Shown: positions 49,920 through 61,930 of the stretch, in pieces
Layout: each line of letters starts with the position of its first letter
Numbering within the stretch: the stretch's first letter is position 1
Assembly: GCA_949126835.1 (NCBI GenBank)
Contig: OX421508.1
Location: 19,108,598-19,172,597, forward strand
Direction of reading: 5' to 3'
Length of the DNA stretch: 64,000 nucleotides
Source of the DNA: Anisus vortex
Taxonomy: Eukaryota > Mollusca > Gastropoda > Planorbidae
Notes under the pieces: model-generated
Told to the model about the DNA's origin: nothing
Database searches by the model: none
The model's input: the letters and a program-made list of their open reading frames with translations, nothing else
Made by a program: the position numbers and the translations under genes

Positions 49920-50572
49920 CATATATATATATATATTAAAACAAATATGGCATTTATACAAGAGCGAATTCATTACAAAAGGATTTATGTTCTACTAGAT
50001 TATATCTGTTTAAATAGTAAAATTGGAAATCATGGAAATGAGTTAGCCAGACGTCTAACGATGACGCATTATTTACACTTATATTTAAATAAACAAAACT
50101 ATAATCCACCATCGCCGTATCGATAAAATATTATTATTGTAACAGAAGCAAGTATCGTAACGAAGGCAATACGTTGGGAATCGGTTGAACAAATATTGTC
50201 GAAAAACAACAGCGCCAGTAATCGATTATTGGAAAAAAAAATATTTCCGGTACTCAGTCAGGTGTAAAGTCTCAACTTACGAATACGTAGAGCAGTCACA
50301 AAACACAGTCCAATGCACTGAAAACAATATGACTTAACTTCTAAAAAAAAAAACACGCAACGTATATCCGAGTGTTCCAATGAAACTAAAGGTGTTTAAC
50401 ATCACAAGTCCTGTTCGAGCCACAGGGAGACCCGCCAGAGAAAGCTTTCTATCGTCTGCTGCCAGCCCGCGTCGTTCATTGGCGAAACAGAAAGAAAGGA
50501 AAGAAAAAAAAAGAAAGACCCTCGCTTGCTGTCTCCATTGTTACAAACATTCACAATGCATACGATTTCTTT
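49920..50572. other. Non-coding spacer upstream of the pyrimidine tract
   Basis: No clear exon. A minus-strand donor-like GTAAGTTG at about 50285 could close an alternative 5' exon of SCHIP1, but nothing else supports this. Confidence 0.3.
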
Positions 50573-52245
50573 CCGGTTTCTCTCTCTCTCTCTCTATTCC
50601 TCTATCCGTCTTTCTCTCTGTCTATCTTTATCTGTGTATGTGTCTCTTTGTCTGTCTCTATCTTCCTCTGTCCGTCTGCCTCTCTTTGTCTGTGTCTGTC
50701 TTCCTCTGTCCGTCTGTCTCTCTGTCTGTATGTCTGTCTCTCTCTATGTTTCTCTGTCTCTCTCTTCCTCTGTCCGTCTGTCTCTCTCTGTCTGTATGTC
50801 GGTCTCTCTCTCTGTCTGTATGTCTGTCTCTCTCTCTGTTTCTCTTTCTTTCCCTCTGTCTGTCTCTCTCTGTCTGTGTCTGTCTTCCTCTGTCCGTCTC
50901 TCTCTCTGTCTGTGTCTGTCTTCCTCTGTCCGTCTGTCTCTCTCTGTCTGCCTCTCTCTTCCTCTGTCCGTCTGTCTCTCTGTCTGTATGTCTGTCTCTC
51001 TCTTTGTTTCTCTGTCTCTCTCTTCCTCTGTCCGTCTGTCTCTCTGTCTGTGTCTGTCTTCCTATGTCCGTCTGTCTCTCTCTGTCTGCCTCTCTCTTCC
51101 TCTGTCCGTCTGTCTCTCTGTCTGTGTCTGTCTTCCTCTGTCCGTCTGTCTCTCTCTGTCTGCCTCTTTCTTCCTCTGTCCGTCTGTCTCTCTGTCTGTG
51201 TCTGTCTTCCTCTGTCCGTCTGTCTCTCTGTCTGTGTCTGTCTTCCTCTGTCCGTCTGTCTCTCTCTGTCTGCCTCTCTCTTCCTCTGTCCGTCTGTCTC
51301 TCTGTCTGTATGTCTGTCTCTCTCTTTGTTTCTCTGTCTCTCTCTTCCTCTGTCCGTCTCTCTCTCTGTCTGTGTCTGTCTTCCTCTGTCCGTCTCTCTC
51401 TCTGTCTGTGTCTGTCTTCCTCTGTCCGTCTGTCTCTCTCTGTCTGCCTCTCTCTTCCTCTGTCCGTCTGTCTCTCTGTCTGTGTCTGTCTTCCTCTGTC
51501 CGTCTCTCTCTCTGTCTGTGTCTGTCTTCCTCTGTCCGTCTGTCTCTCTCTGTCTGCCTCTCTCTTCCTCTGTCCGTCTGTCTCTCTGTCTGTGTCTGTC
51601 TTCCTATGTCCGTCTGTCTCTCTCTGTCTGCCTCTCTCTTCCTCTGTCCGTCTGTCTCTCTGTCTGTGTCTGTCTTCCTCTGTCCGTCTGTCTCTCTCTG
51701 TCTGCCTCTTTCTTCCTCTGTCCGTCTGTCTCTCTGTCTGTGTCTGTCTTCCTCTGTCCGTCTGTCTCTCTCTGTCTGCCTCTCTCTTCCTCTGTCCGTC
51801 TGTCTCTCTGTCTGTATGTCTGTCTCTCTCTTTGTTTCTCTGTCTCTCTCTTCCTCTGTCCGTCTCTCTCTCTGTCTGTGTCTGTCTTCCTCTGTCCGTC
51901 TGTATCTCTCTGTCTGTCTCTCTCTCTTCCTCTGTCCGTCTGTCTCTCTCTGTCTGTATGTCGGTCTCTCTCTCTGTTTCTCTTTCTTTCCCTCTGTCTG
52001 TCTCTCTATGTCTGTGTCTGTCTTCCTCTGTCCGTCTCTCTCTCTCTGTCTGTGTCTGTCTTCCTCTGTCCGTCTGTCTCTCTCTGTCTGCCTCTCTCTT
52101 CCTCTGTCCGTCGGTCTCTCTCTCTCTGTCTGTATGTCGGTCTCTCTCTCTCTGTCTGTATATCGGCCTATGTCTCTCTTTCTTTCCCTCTGTCTGTCTC
52201 TCTATGTCTGTCTGTCTCTCTGTCTGTCTGTCTGTCTCTCCTCAA
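50573..52245. repeat. 1.7-kb pyrimidine-rich (TCTG/TCTC) satellite-like tract
   Basis: Almost entirely C and T on the plus strand with periodic G. Recurring blocks such as TCTTCCTCTGTCCGTCTGTC and TCTCTCTGTCTGCCTCTCTC show nested higher-order structure, not a simple dinucleotide run. All three plus frames are open (537-648 codons of Leu/Ser/Cys/Val), the expected result of a stop-free tract and not evidence of genes. Confidence 0.95.
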
Positions 52246-52884
52246 TGTTTCTTTCTATTGATATTGATAATTTCTTCTTGGATGTCTTCTGGGTTTTCTT
52301 CTCCTTTTGAAATAATGATCACGTGATTCACGTGTTGCCCACTGTCCAGTATTGTCTGTGTGGTGACGTGTCTTGTCTTCGAGCTTTCCACACCGTCCGT
52401 CTGCCCATCCAACTACTACAATTGAGAACCAAGAAGAAGAAATGATATCTTTATATAGACAGACATATAGAGATATATGGAACAGTTAAGAATGGTTTCC
52501 ATTAGGATCAATTCTATCTCGATACTGAAAAAGAAAAACATTCGTTCTCTTCTTAATAATTAGAAGGGCCAAGATTGAAAGCCATTCCTTAGTCATTAAT
52601 ATTTCCTTTCAAAAAAATTATTGAACAGAACATTGCACAAACGAAAAAAAAACAACTGATGATGAAGGATAATCTCATATTTTTTTGTGATGTTATCTAT
52701 ATAAACAAACAATATTGCAAATATCAACTGCGTTAAAATAAAAGCAAGGATATGCACATAAGAATAGAATTATTGTGCGTCAGCCTCAGGCCTTACTATC
52801 TACCAATAGAATTCACACAAATATACGTAACAAGAAATATTTCGTCAAGACTTCAATCAATCAAAATACAGTAGCTGATTACTA

Positions 52885-53025
52885 ATGAACTTTTTCTTGT
52901 ATGATAATTTGTATCACAGTGTGCGTGCTAGGGTATTTTTATAAGTATATTTCTGTGCTTGAAAACTATCTGTAGTCAAGAAAAAAAATTCCAATTGTTT
53001 CGATCAATAAAGAAATTCTATCTAT
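52885..53025 (+). repeat. Repeat D, second copy
   Basis: TTTTTCTTGTATGATAA, CAGTGTGCGTG and CGATCAATAAAG in the same order as 19655-19832, ending in TCTATC-type pentamers and not TCTTA. Confidence 0.6.
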
Positions 53026-53629
53026 CGTATATATAGAGAGAGCTGCAAGAGAGCAAACAGCTCTGCAGACTGGCTTGAAGAAGAATATATTTATAGAGAG
53101 ATATAGATAGATAGAGGTAGAGAGAAATATAGTCCTATAAAATATAAAATAATTTTCTAAACAGGACTATGTCACTCTCTGCTTGGTCACTCCACTCCAC
53201 AACCAATTCAAAGTAGTTCCAGATCCCAGTTCGCCACGGGGCGCTAAAATCATGAACATTCATGAATAGTTCATTCCTTTCAGTTGTTCATTTGTATTTG
53301 TATTTCTATTTTATTGTAACTAGGAAAACGCCATTCTTGAGGCTTGTTTTACTATAATATGTGTCATTAAAAAAAAATGTCATAGAATTTAGTGTGCCTG
53401 GTGGCAGACTTAGAGTGGGACTAATGGGACCTGGCTCATCAATTATAACCAAAAGGTCCATCGGGAATTTTCACACGTATTCGACTCCTGTCTAGTCTTT
53501 GTTTGGTGATTCAGCTAGCCGCGTCTTCTTTCATTGCACGGAATCGTGCTTCATTTATTTTTTTTGTCGACCCGCGGATTAAACGTGGATACTCGATACC
53601 GATATCATGACACATAAGCCAGTAGTGGG

Positions 53630-53695
53630 TGTGGGTGTGTGTGGGTGTGTGTGTGTGTGTGTGTGGGTGTGTGTGTGTGTGGGGGGGGGGGTGTT
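53630..53695. repeat. GT/GGGTGTG microsatellite with poly-G
   Basis: GTGTGGGTGTGTGTG followed by a G run. It explains the Thr-His-Pro open frame on the minus strand. Confidence 0.95.
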
Positions 53696-53829
53696 TTTTG
53701 AAGGGATTGGTGAGCATTCGGGCGAGCTATCGATCTCGGTGTCAGCCTTAATAGAAGCCTGGAATAAATAATATTGATGGTAGACCTCTAGACCTCGCCT
53801 CCCCTACAGCTCCCCGCAAAATAAGATAC

Positions 53830-53925
53830 CATTTATGTGGAGTGTATCGGAGTGTAACGTTGTTATGTAACTTAAAGATAAGATAAGTTTTATTGATGTA
53901 CAAACATACCTCTGTACGTTTGATT
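53830..53925 (-). repeat. Interspersed repeat shared with 56865-56950
   Basis: About 85 bp nearly identical in both places: TATCGGAGTGTAACGTTGTT, AACTTAAAGATAAGATAAG, TTTTATTGATGTACAAACAT. Read on the minus strand it ends in ATCAATAAAACTTATCTTATC, i.e. a repeat-D-like 3' tail. Confidence 0.65.
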
Positions 53926-54266
53926 TGATTATACTAAAGGTAACAAGAAATAGATACTAGTATTATAGAAACAACAACGGTGTGTTAAGTAAAAGTCACT
54001 GGAATCACACGCTAGACAGACTGTATTTAAGACTATGACTATAATATAAACTTTATATGGGAGTTAGCACTTTCTAATTGTAGGTAGGAACGTGAGTTAT
54101 CTTATATTTCTCACTTAAGGATTTCTCGGAATGCCACCATCTAAGTGTCTACTGTTGTGAGGAATTTTCTATTTATAGAATGAGAGAGATAGTTTACGAT
54201 TTTGCCTACTAGGCCAATACATAAATAAATGTTCTTTTTTTCTCAATTGTTCATTTATTTGAGTAA

Positions 54267-54650
54267 AGTCAATCTGCCCCATCTTACTGTTTCTCCAAAT
54301 GACCTCATTTTGTAAGGTCAGTCTGCTGTATCTTACTGTTTCTCCAGATGACCTCATTGTGTAAGGTCAGTCTGCTGTATCTTACTGTTTCTCCAGATGA
54401 CCTCATTGTGTAAGGTCAGTCTGCTGTATCTTACTGTTTCTCCAGATGACCTCATTGTGTAAGGTCAGTCTGCTGTATCTTACTGTTTCTCCAGATGACC
54501 TCATTGTGTAAGGTCAGTCTGCTGTATATTACTGTTTCTCCAGATGACCTTATTGTGTAAGGTCAGTCTGCTGTATCTTACTGTTTCTCCAGATGACCTC
54601 ATTGTGTACGGTCAATCTGCTTTCTCTTACTGATTCTCTCGATGACCTCA
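54267..54650. repeat. 49-bp tandem repeat, about 8 copies
   Basis: GTAAGGTCAGTCTGCTGTAT and CTTACTGTTTCTCCAGATGA repeat every 49 bp, with the edges more diverged than the centre. Confidence 0.95.
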
Positions 54651-54698
54651 TTTAAATCATATTTTATCTTAGTTCATAGGAGGTTTCTCCAGCAGACG

Positions 54699-54854
54699 GT
54701 GCCATATGTCGGTAGACTATCTAAAGCAGCCCCAAACACAAACTTGCTATGTGCCATATGTCGGTAGACTATCTAAAGCAGCCCCAAACACAAACTTGCT
54801 ATGTGCCATATGTCGGTAGACTATCTAAAGCAGCCCCAAACACAAACTTGCTAT
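54699..54854. repeat. 52-bp tandem repeat, 3 copies
   Basis: Three identical units starting GTGCCATATGTCGGTAGAC at 54699, 54751 and 54803. It begins about 50 bp after the 49-bp array ends. Confidence 0.95.
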
Positions 54855-54859
54855 GATTT

Positions 54860-56139
54860 TGTTCTTGATGTAAAGGTTCCGTAACCGCCTTATGTAAAAT
54901 ACAATGTTTTGTTTATTTCTCTTTAAAAAAAAAACAAAAAAAAAAACTTTGCTCTTCAATGACAGCTTCTAGTTCTGATAGTAGGTTTTTAGAGGGTGGA
55001 GAGGGCTCTAAAAGTAAATGAGCTGAACATTAGAATAACCAGAAGAGGAACGTAGGCAGGGTCAAAATGAAACCAAGAGAAAAACACTAGCAAAAGCCCA
55101 CTAAAAAAAGGATACAAATATTAAAAACATCAATTAGAAAAAAATCGCATACGGTGTAAGGGGGGGGGGGGAGGGGGATTGCACATACACACGTATAATT
55201 AAATTCCAGTTGAAGCAATACAAGAGCCATCAACACATAACAATTGCTATAGCAATAAATGCACAAAGACATAACGTCGAAATGTGTCGAATTGAATGCG
55301 GGAATTCCCAGAAGATGTGTATAACAAGGGGGATGCTCTTTAAATAAAACAAGAAATCTAGAAAACTGTGACTGGATGGGACTGATACCATCTCATCTCT
55401 TATTAATTAACATTCACAACTAGTAAACAGAAAACAGAGTAATATAGGCCTTCACACTTGATCAACAGTTGATACAGGAGACAGAGAACAGAGATGTATG
55501 AAATTAATGATATATTCTCAAGCGTCATTCCTTGTATTATGGAAGTATCGTTTCAAAGTTTGTATTATAACAATAACAATCCAAGAAGTATATGTATGCC
55601 ATCAGCGATATTCAATACTTCAAATTCGGTAATATTCAATATAGGAAAATGACTCCAACTAAAGCTACAGAATTGTAAATGCGTTTGTAATTTCTCTCCG
55701 TTTCCTCCCAATCGACTAGATTTAATTCACTCTGTCAAACTCATCTGGAAAAAAACTTTGTTTAAAAGCTGGCAACTGTCTGTGAAATTTATTTCTACAG
55801 AAATGGAAAATAAAAATTAACCATCAGACAGATAGAAAGAAAGAGGAGGGGGGAGGGAGTTTTAATTTAATAAGCACAGCCATTGCCTGGGCTAACACAA
55901 GCTGGGTCACTTCTGCAGCACAAAGGTGATTACGTCTGCAATCAATCATTATATAGAACACAGATATGTCAAGGGGTTTTCCAGGAAGAGAAGAATATAG
56001 AAATATTATTTTTATTTTATATTGATTTCTTGTTTGTTAATGTTATAGAAAATATTTTATTTTGATCATATGTCTTAAAGTAGGCTAAAGTAACGAATAT
56101 ATAACTAATTTTATACGTTATAACAAATGTTAATTATTC
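54860..56139. other. Non-coding DNA, nothing recognised
   Basis: AT-rich with short homopolymers and a G run at 55159-55180. No exon or repeat family identified. Confidence 0.5.
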
Positions 56140-56848
56140 CCAATTTGGTGGGCTCAGGGACACCCTCCATACTAGGGAACAAATTCAAGCATTTATCACA
56201 TAGGTTCTCAACCTTTTTCGGCTCACCGCCCCCTTTTAAAATCTTTTTCCGCTCACCGCCCCCCCCCCCCAACTTTTTTTTAGCGCCCCCCCCCCTAGAC
56301 CTAGAGAAGCTGATAGACTTTCTCCCAAAGAATCGCATTTGCTTTTCAAAAACTCGAGCACCGAATCCAAGTCTCATACATTATGTTTAAACAGTCATCG
56401 TTTGCTAACCAAAGCACCACTGTGTGCAGTAGCCATCGCTTGTAGTCTTTGTCAATGAACAATGAACACTATTTATTTTGTCACATAGTACATAAGAACA
56501 ATAAAGACATAGTCAAATACATAACAAGTAAATTAGAAAATTGGCAAACAATAAAAAATTATATCGGGACAATAATAGTAATACAGATATTAATAATAAT
56601 AATACAAATAAAATAATAATAAATTAATTTAAGGTTTCAATGCAAAGTTGTCAATAAAAAAATCATTGAATGTATTTTACTTATTTGTGAACTGCTTTAA
56701 TATTGAAGTGAGCGATACAGAGAATCTCTTTTTTTTTACTCAAATTAACTTAAGCTGAAAGTAAAGCATGATTGTCTGGTAGCGTGGACGCATCCAGTTA
56801 TAAAGAAAATTGTGATGTCTTTAGGTAATCTCACAATGTACTCTAAAT

Positions 56849-57690
56849 CAGGGATCGGCAACCAATGTGGAGTTTATCGGAGTGTAACGTTGTTATGTAA
56901 CTTAAAGATAAGATAAGTTTTATTGATGTACAAACATACCTCTGTAAGCAAAGGTATGCGTTCCACACTTGGCACACAAAGCGATTTTCCATGGCACGCG
57001 AGAGACCCCCAAGAGATGTTCATTTATTGAAAAAAAAACAAAAAACATTTTCCTGTTCTGAATAAGGAAAACTGACTGTTGAAGCCGATGTTTCTGACAC
57101 ATTTCATTCAGTTGAACTTGCATTTACAAGGACCACTGCACTGGATTTGCATTGAAATTGGACATATCTTGTCGTGAAATCAATTTCAAAACGTTTTAAC
57201 TATATGTACATTCATATGTTAAAGAAAATAATAAGATAGATAGTTAGGCTTTTTCAGAAGTATATCGAATCACTCAAATTGGAGTTTTCTAATCAAAGGC
57301 AAGTCTTTCAAATTGATGGACAGATTTTTTTATACCACATCAAACCTAACTGGTTTGATCTTACTACAAACTTCTTAGATGTAGATATCTTTTTAAGTGG
57401 AGGAATATTGGCGATTTTAAAATGGCAAGTTAAATTTTAAACTTTAAAAAAATGGGCATCCAAATGTGCCCGTTTGCGGAAAAAAACTGTAAGGATGCTG
57501 CTTAGGAAAGTCAACTGCTATTCTTAACTGCTTGGCATTCGCTCCTTTACTTTCAGCTTTCGATTCAACTTACACTTGTGAACATATTTGATCGCACATC
57601 AAAGCTGTTTGTAAGCATACAAAGAGGTCACCTACACTTGACCGCTCATTAATTGATACTGACTAATTACATTTAAAAGAGTTTTTATTT
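56849..57690 (+). pseudogene. Decayed hAT transposase remnant (element B)
   Basis: A hAT-like terminus CAGGGATCGGCAACC lies at 56849. The plus strand at about 57240-57420 reads YIESLKLEFSNQRQ... and at about 57540-57650 reads AFDSTYTCEHIFDRTSK. These correspond to the conserved hAT C-terminal dimerisation region, where STYxCExxF is diagnostic. Stops and frame changes show it is dead. Whether it belongs to a separate inserted element or is the native interior of hAT-A copy 3 is unresolved, because no matching right terminus was found. Confidence 0.6.
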
Positions 57691-58587
57691 TCATCTTCTT
57701 TAATTAAACATAAATATAATTAACTCTATAACAAATTTATTAGTATAATTAATTTAGAAATATAAGAGACTTATTTAATAGCGCTATATTAATAATTTCT
57801 GTACTTATTAATGTATAAAATATAAACTCCTTCAATGGACAAACAAACGCAGTAAATGTTTATTTGCAACTGTTTAATGTAAATTATTTTAATCCGCTAA
57901 TAATTAAATATTGTTATGAACACCATAATGTTGAATGTATATAAAGAAATAATAATAATAAGTAATATTTGTTATATCACAAAACAGAACTTGCTCGGCA
58001 TCACTATTGAATCAAATGTGGAAACATTTTTTAATTGAAGGGAGATAATTAGCCCGTTTCATTTGAGCTAATATTTCAGAACTAGTGGTTATGCCCGTCA
58101 AAATGACGGAGAAACGAATGACTACAATGTGTTTTGTTAAGGGAGAAAGAAAAGAGACTATTACAATAAAGACAATGAACGTTTCTTTTCGGTATTTAGT
58201 TTTTGTTCTTTGTTTCTGGTCGCCCTGAACCTGGCATATGCATAAGCATTGTTACTATCAAGCTTCTGGTATTAAAACGTAGCGAACAGTTGTGTTGACT
58301 TGACTTGTTATTAATAATAGCCTATTAAATTAACAATAATATACTATCTAAAAGAAAAAGAAACACAATACCAAACAATAAAAAGATAAATAATAATAAA
58401 AAAGTAGAAAATAATATTTCAATACAATAAAAACTCAAGTGAGAACGATTTTTTTGGAATTAAATTTGTATTCTTGCTTACTGTATTAATAAAACAGTGT
58501 TGAGAATGTTTCTTTCAGTATTTAGTTTTGTTATTTTTAATTGTTTCTGGTCGACATGACCCTGGCATATGCATAAGAATTGTGGCC

Positions 58588-59030
58588 TCAAGGACTGGCG
58601 TAGTGTGTAAACCGCCGATAAATTCCAATTAAGAATACATCGGCGGGCAAACGCATGGGGGACAGCCCCCACAGCGGGTCCGAGATCCATTACACTGCCG
58701 AGAGGCCACTGGTCTCGGTGGGGAGAAAGCAATGGACGCTGCAATCCCGTCTCGAGAACCACCCTGTGCCTGGATGCTTGTACCTATATTATAGGATTTG
58801 TGCTACCGGGTGACAGTGCAGATATTCTGGCGAGCCACCACGATAATGATCCTTAGGGGAACCGCAGTGAACGATCGCTGGGGTTGCGGAAACCTTCCCT
58901 GTTACACTGCACGCCACGCCTTCGGCGTGTCGTTGGGTGGCTGGATCCCGGACAGAGATCGCTCAATCTTAAGCATTACGCCCTGGACACAAGAGCCGAA
59001 AGGCTCGTCTGGTTTTTTTTAAAGAGAATT
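58588..59030 (+). repeat. Interspersed repeat C, best-preserved copy
   Basis: GC-rich island inside the AT-rich LINE 3' region. It contains ACTGGCGTAGTGTGTAAACC, GTCTCGGTGGGGAGAAAGC, GGCGAGCCACCACGATAATG and GAGCCGAAAGGCTC (a perfect 5-bp stem), then a T run. Class unknown: it could be an LTR piece, a SINE or a LINE fragment. Confidence 0.65.
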
Positions 59031-60356
59031 TTTAATTCTATATTAAAAAGTAGCGAACAGTTGTGTTGACTTGACTTCTTATTAATAATAATTATTAAAC
59101 TAACAATAATATACTATCTAAAGAAAAAAAAACCACAAATAAAAAACAATTAAAAAGGTAAATAATAGAAAAAAAAAGAAAATAATATTTCAATGCAATA
59201 AAAACTAAAGTGACAACGATTTTTTTCGATATTAAATTTTTGTTTTTGCTTATTGTATCAATAAAACATTATTGAGAATGTTTCTTTCGGTATTTAGTTT
59301 TTGTTCTTTCTTATTTTATCAATAAAACAGTAGTCATATTAATAATGTTTCTTTCGGTATTTAGTTTTTTTATATTGTGTCCGGTCGCCTTGGCACATGC
59401 ATACAAATTGTTGCTGTCAGGCTTCTGCTATTTAAAAGTAGTCCTTTATAATAATTAGTATCATTTAATTTATAGAGTGTAGAAAGTCGCCTATTAGAGG
59501 ATGTTCTCAATAGCGACGTGAATCCATTAAATAAGTAAAACATGTGGTTACTTTTACTTAAAAGAAAATGCAAACATCTATAATGTAAAAAGAAATGATT
59601 TGATAGACATTACGTCATACGCTAGTATTTTTTTTTAAGTACACCATTTAAACTCTCCAAGTCAAATTGCGGGTGCGTAACTTTTAAAAAAGGTCTCGCT
59701 ACATTAAAAAAACAACAGCAGAATAGGGAAAATTGAATTGAATTGTTGAATTGTTGAATTTCCGGCTCATCAACATCGAAGGTTATATAGGGCCTTTTTG
59801 ATAACGTTGTTGTCATTTTTCTCTTGTATCCATTTTATTGTTCTTATATCTTTAGATTTGGTTGTACAGTTGTATGTCTTTAATATAGTTTATTATATGT
59901 TTTGGTTTAATTTTGCTGAAAAGTTCATGAAGAGTTCTACAGTAATAGAATTTACGTCGAACGTCATCAAATGTATTATATTCCAACAAAATGTGAGACA
60001 CTGTTAAGTTGGCATTGCAGAAAGCACACATTGGGGCCATTTCTCGTTTTAAGATAAACGAATGTGTTAGTTTCGTATGTCCTGTATGTAGTCTGCAGAG
60101 AATAACTGCGTCCGATAAGACCCTCGCGTTCAACATACAAAATATCGCGTTCAACATAGTAATTGAACGGAAATGGCCATTTGCTATGTACGGCTTTATT
60201 TATTTGCATAGTTGGATCTAACATTTTGGATTTTTAAAATCAACACATTTATGATAATAAGTCATAAAATAAAATTCTCTATTGGAGGACGTTTCCAATT
60301 TATACATTTAACTTTTGACCCTATTAGTCATATGGCTTAGGCGCCTATAGAGGACA

Positions 60357-60357
<1 letters not shown>

Positions 60358-60421
<64 letters not shown>
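60358..60421. repeat. (TA)n microsatellite, about 31 units
   Basis: Uninterrupted TA run next to the right (5') end of the LINE insertion. Confidence 0.97.
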
Positions 60422-60426
<5 letters not shown>

Positions 60427-61269
60427 CAAACTCACCGTAATTATATATATTGATATTTCTAATGTTTTTTTTTCTTTTATAAGAAAATAAATGGCTTACA
60501 ATTTAAAACTTTGAAATGATCAAACTGTAAAAAGTATTTGAAAATTATATAAATATTATATGACTAAAGAATTTATATGTATATTTTCAAGCATTACAAT
60601 AAATACCTAGTTTTTATGATTAGTACGTATCTATACCGCTTTACGATAGTTGCACTTTTATTGTATTATCATTAAACACACCAAGGACATCTCGGTAAAA
60701 CTGAGATCAAAATATCATTAACATTAGCAGATGTCAGGGCGACAGTGATCGGTCAGCAGGGTGACAGTCCAGCCGGCTGCACGCCATATTTGTCAAATAC
60801 TGACCCCTACTTCATACAAAAGGCATTGCGATTCCCATTTGTTATTAGTATAATAATATGTAGGCCTACTGTTGAGGGATATCAGATATTTAGCAGCACT
60901 TGCGTTTACATCACATTTCATCCAAAAACTAATCGATTCAAATAGCTGCGGTGTTCAAATTATATCAGTTACGTTTGTACCGCCCACTTGCCCTTCACCG
61001 CCCCCCAATCGCCCCCGGGAATGTCAGCGCCTCCCTAAAGCTTCTCACCGCCCCCCGGGGGGCGATATCGCCCCCGTTGAGAACCTATGATATTTTATCA
61101 GGATTCGGTACGCCAGTCCAGCACGCTGCCACTAGGACATGTTATATGTTATAGGCCTACCCATGTTACGTTATTTTCAAATCAACATTATAGTTACAAA
61201 CGTTATTGTTTAATGCAGTATATTTGTGTTATAGGCCTAGACGACTGACATGTGTTTGAAACAAGGGGG

Positions 61270-61625
61270 AAGGGCACAAAAAAAGTTATGTCCGGCAGCC
61301 AGCCACCCCACATAGGGAGCTTTAAATCAATCTGCGGAACACCCCTCGAATCATTATCGTGGTGGCTCGCCCGTATATCTGCAATGTAGCCCGGTAGCAC
61401 AAATCCCAGACTATAGGTATCCAGGCACCAGGGCGGGTTTTGAGACGGGACTGCTGCGCTCATTGCTTCCTCCCCACCGATGCTCGGGGGCCTCTCCGCG
61501 GTTCAATAAGCCTCGGACGCGCATTAGGATCTGTCTCCACGCGTTTGCCCGCCAGTGTATTCTTAATGTGAACTTATCAGCGGTTTACACACTTCGCCAG
61601 TCTTTGAGGCCCTTGTGTACAGAAG
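61270..61625 (-). repeat. Interspersed repeat C, second well-preserved copy
   Basis: Reverse complement of the 58588 copy: CATTATCGTGGTGGCTCGCC, GTAGCCCGGTAGCACAAATC, CTTCCTCCCCACCGATGCTC, GTTTACACACTTCGCCAG. Better preserved than the 12592 and 14785 copies. Confidence 0.7.
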
Positions 61626-61930
61626 TGAGTTTACACCCGAAACCAAAAGAACCACGCATGTTTCAACTGAGTAAATTTATAAGTGCTAATATATATATAT
61701 AGACCAGTGTTCAATGTTTTATAACAAGAAGAAAGAAAAATAAAATAGGAGACTCGGATAGTAAATATCGGATAAAAAAATGAATGGCCTTCCATTAGAG
61801 TGATCAACGCGATCAATATAAAACAACATCTATCGTGTAGAATAATTTATCGTGTGTTTTAATTTTTAATGTAACTACCGGTAATGAGGTTTTAGAGATA
61901 AGAGTCATTTATTTTGGTGAAAACGTGCAT

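Larger units (their letters stand above)
58078..60452 (-). mobile_element. 5'-truncated LINE (non-LTR retrotransposon) inserted in hAT-A
   Basis: ATATTTC occurs on both sides (58071-58077 and 60453-60459), a 7-bp target duplication in sequence that is continuous in copies 1 and 2. The minus-strand frame 60157-59852 encodes CRLHTGHTKLTHSFILKRE then CAFCNANLTVSHILLEY, the RNase H / zinc-knuckle end seen in Jockey-, CR1- and I-type ORF2 proteins. To its left, as 3'UTR, are two to three tandem copies of a segment of about 360 bp with TTTCTTTCGGTATTTAGTTT and CAATAAAACAG. The outer end has a small hairpin (CCGTCA AAA TGACGG). Confidence 0.7.
56199..61089. mobile_element. hAT-A transposon copy 3, interrupted
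   Basis: CATAGGTTCTCAACC at 56199 and GTTGAGAACCTATG ending at 61089. Segments matching copies 1 and 2 occur at 56199-56590, about 57955-58077 and 60453-61089. Left flank ATTTATCA resembles TTTTATCA three bases beyond the right end. It carries the same tRNA-like passenger as copy 2 (about 60736-60785, shortened). It holds a LINE and hAT transposase remnants. Confidence 0.75.
56140..61135 (-). repeat. SINE family A split by a 4.9-kb transposon nest
   Basis: Left piece 56140-56198 (GGGCTCAGGGACACCCTCCA, TAGGGAACAAATTC) and right piece 61090-61135 (CAGGATTCGGTACGCCAGTC, CACGCTGCCACTAGG) are consecutive parts of a minus-strand family A SINE. Everything between them was inserted later. Confidence 0.7.

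Noticed and set aside
50380..52326. Open frames of 648, 594 and 537 codons rich in Leu/Ser/Val/Cys
   Set aside because: Translation of a pyrimidine repeat in all three frames; the hydrophobic look is a consequence of CT-rich codons.
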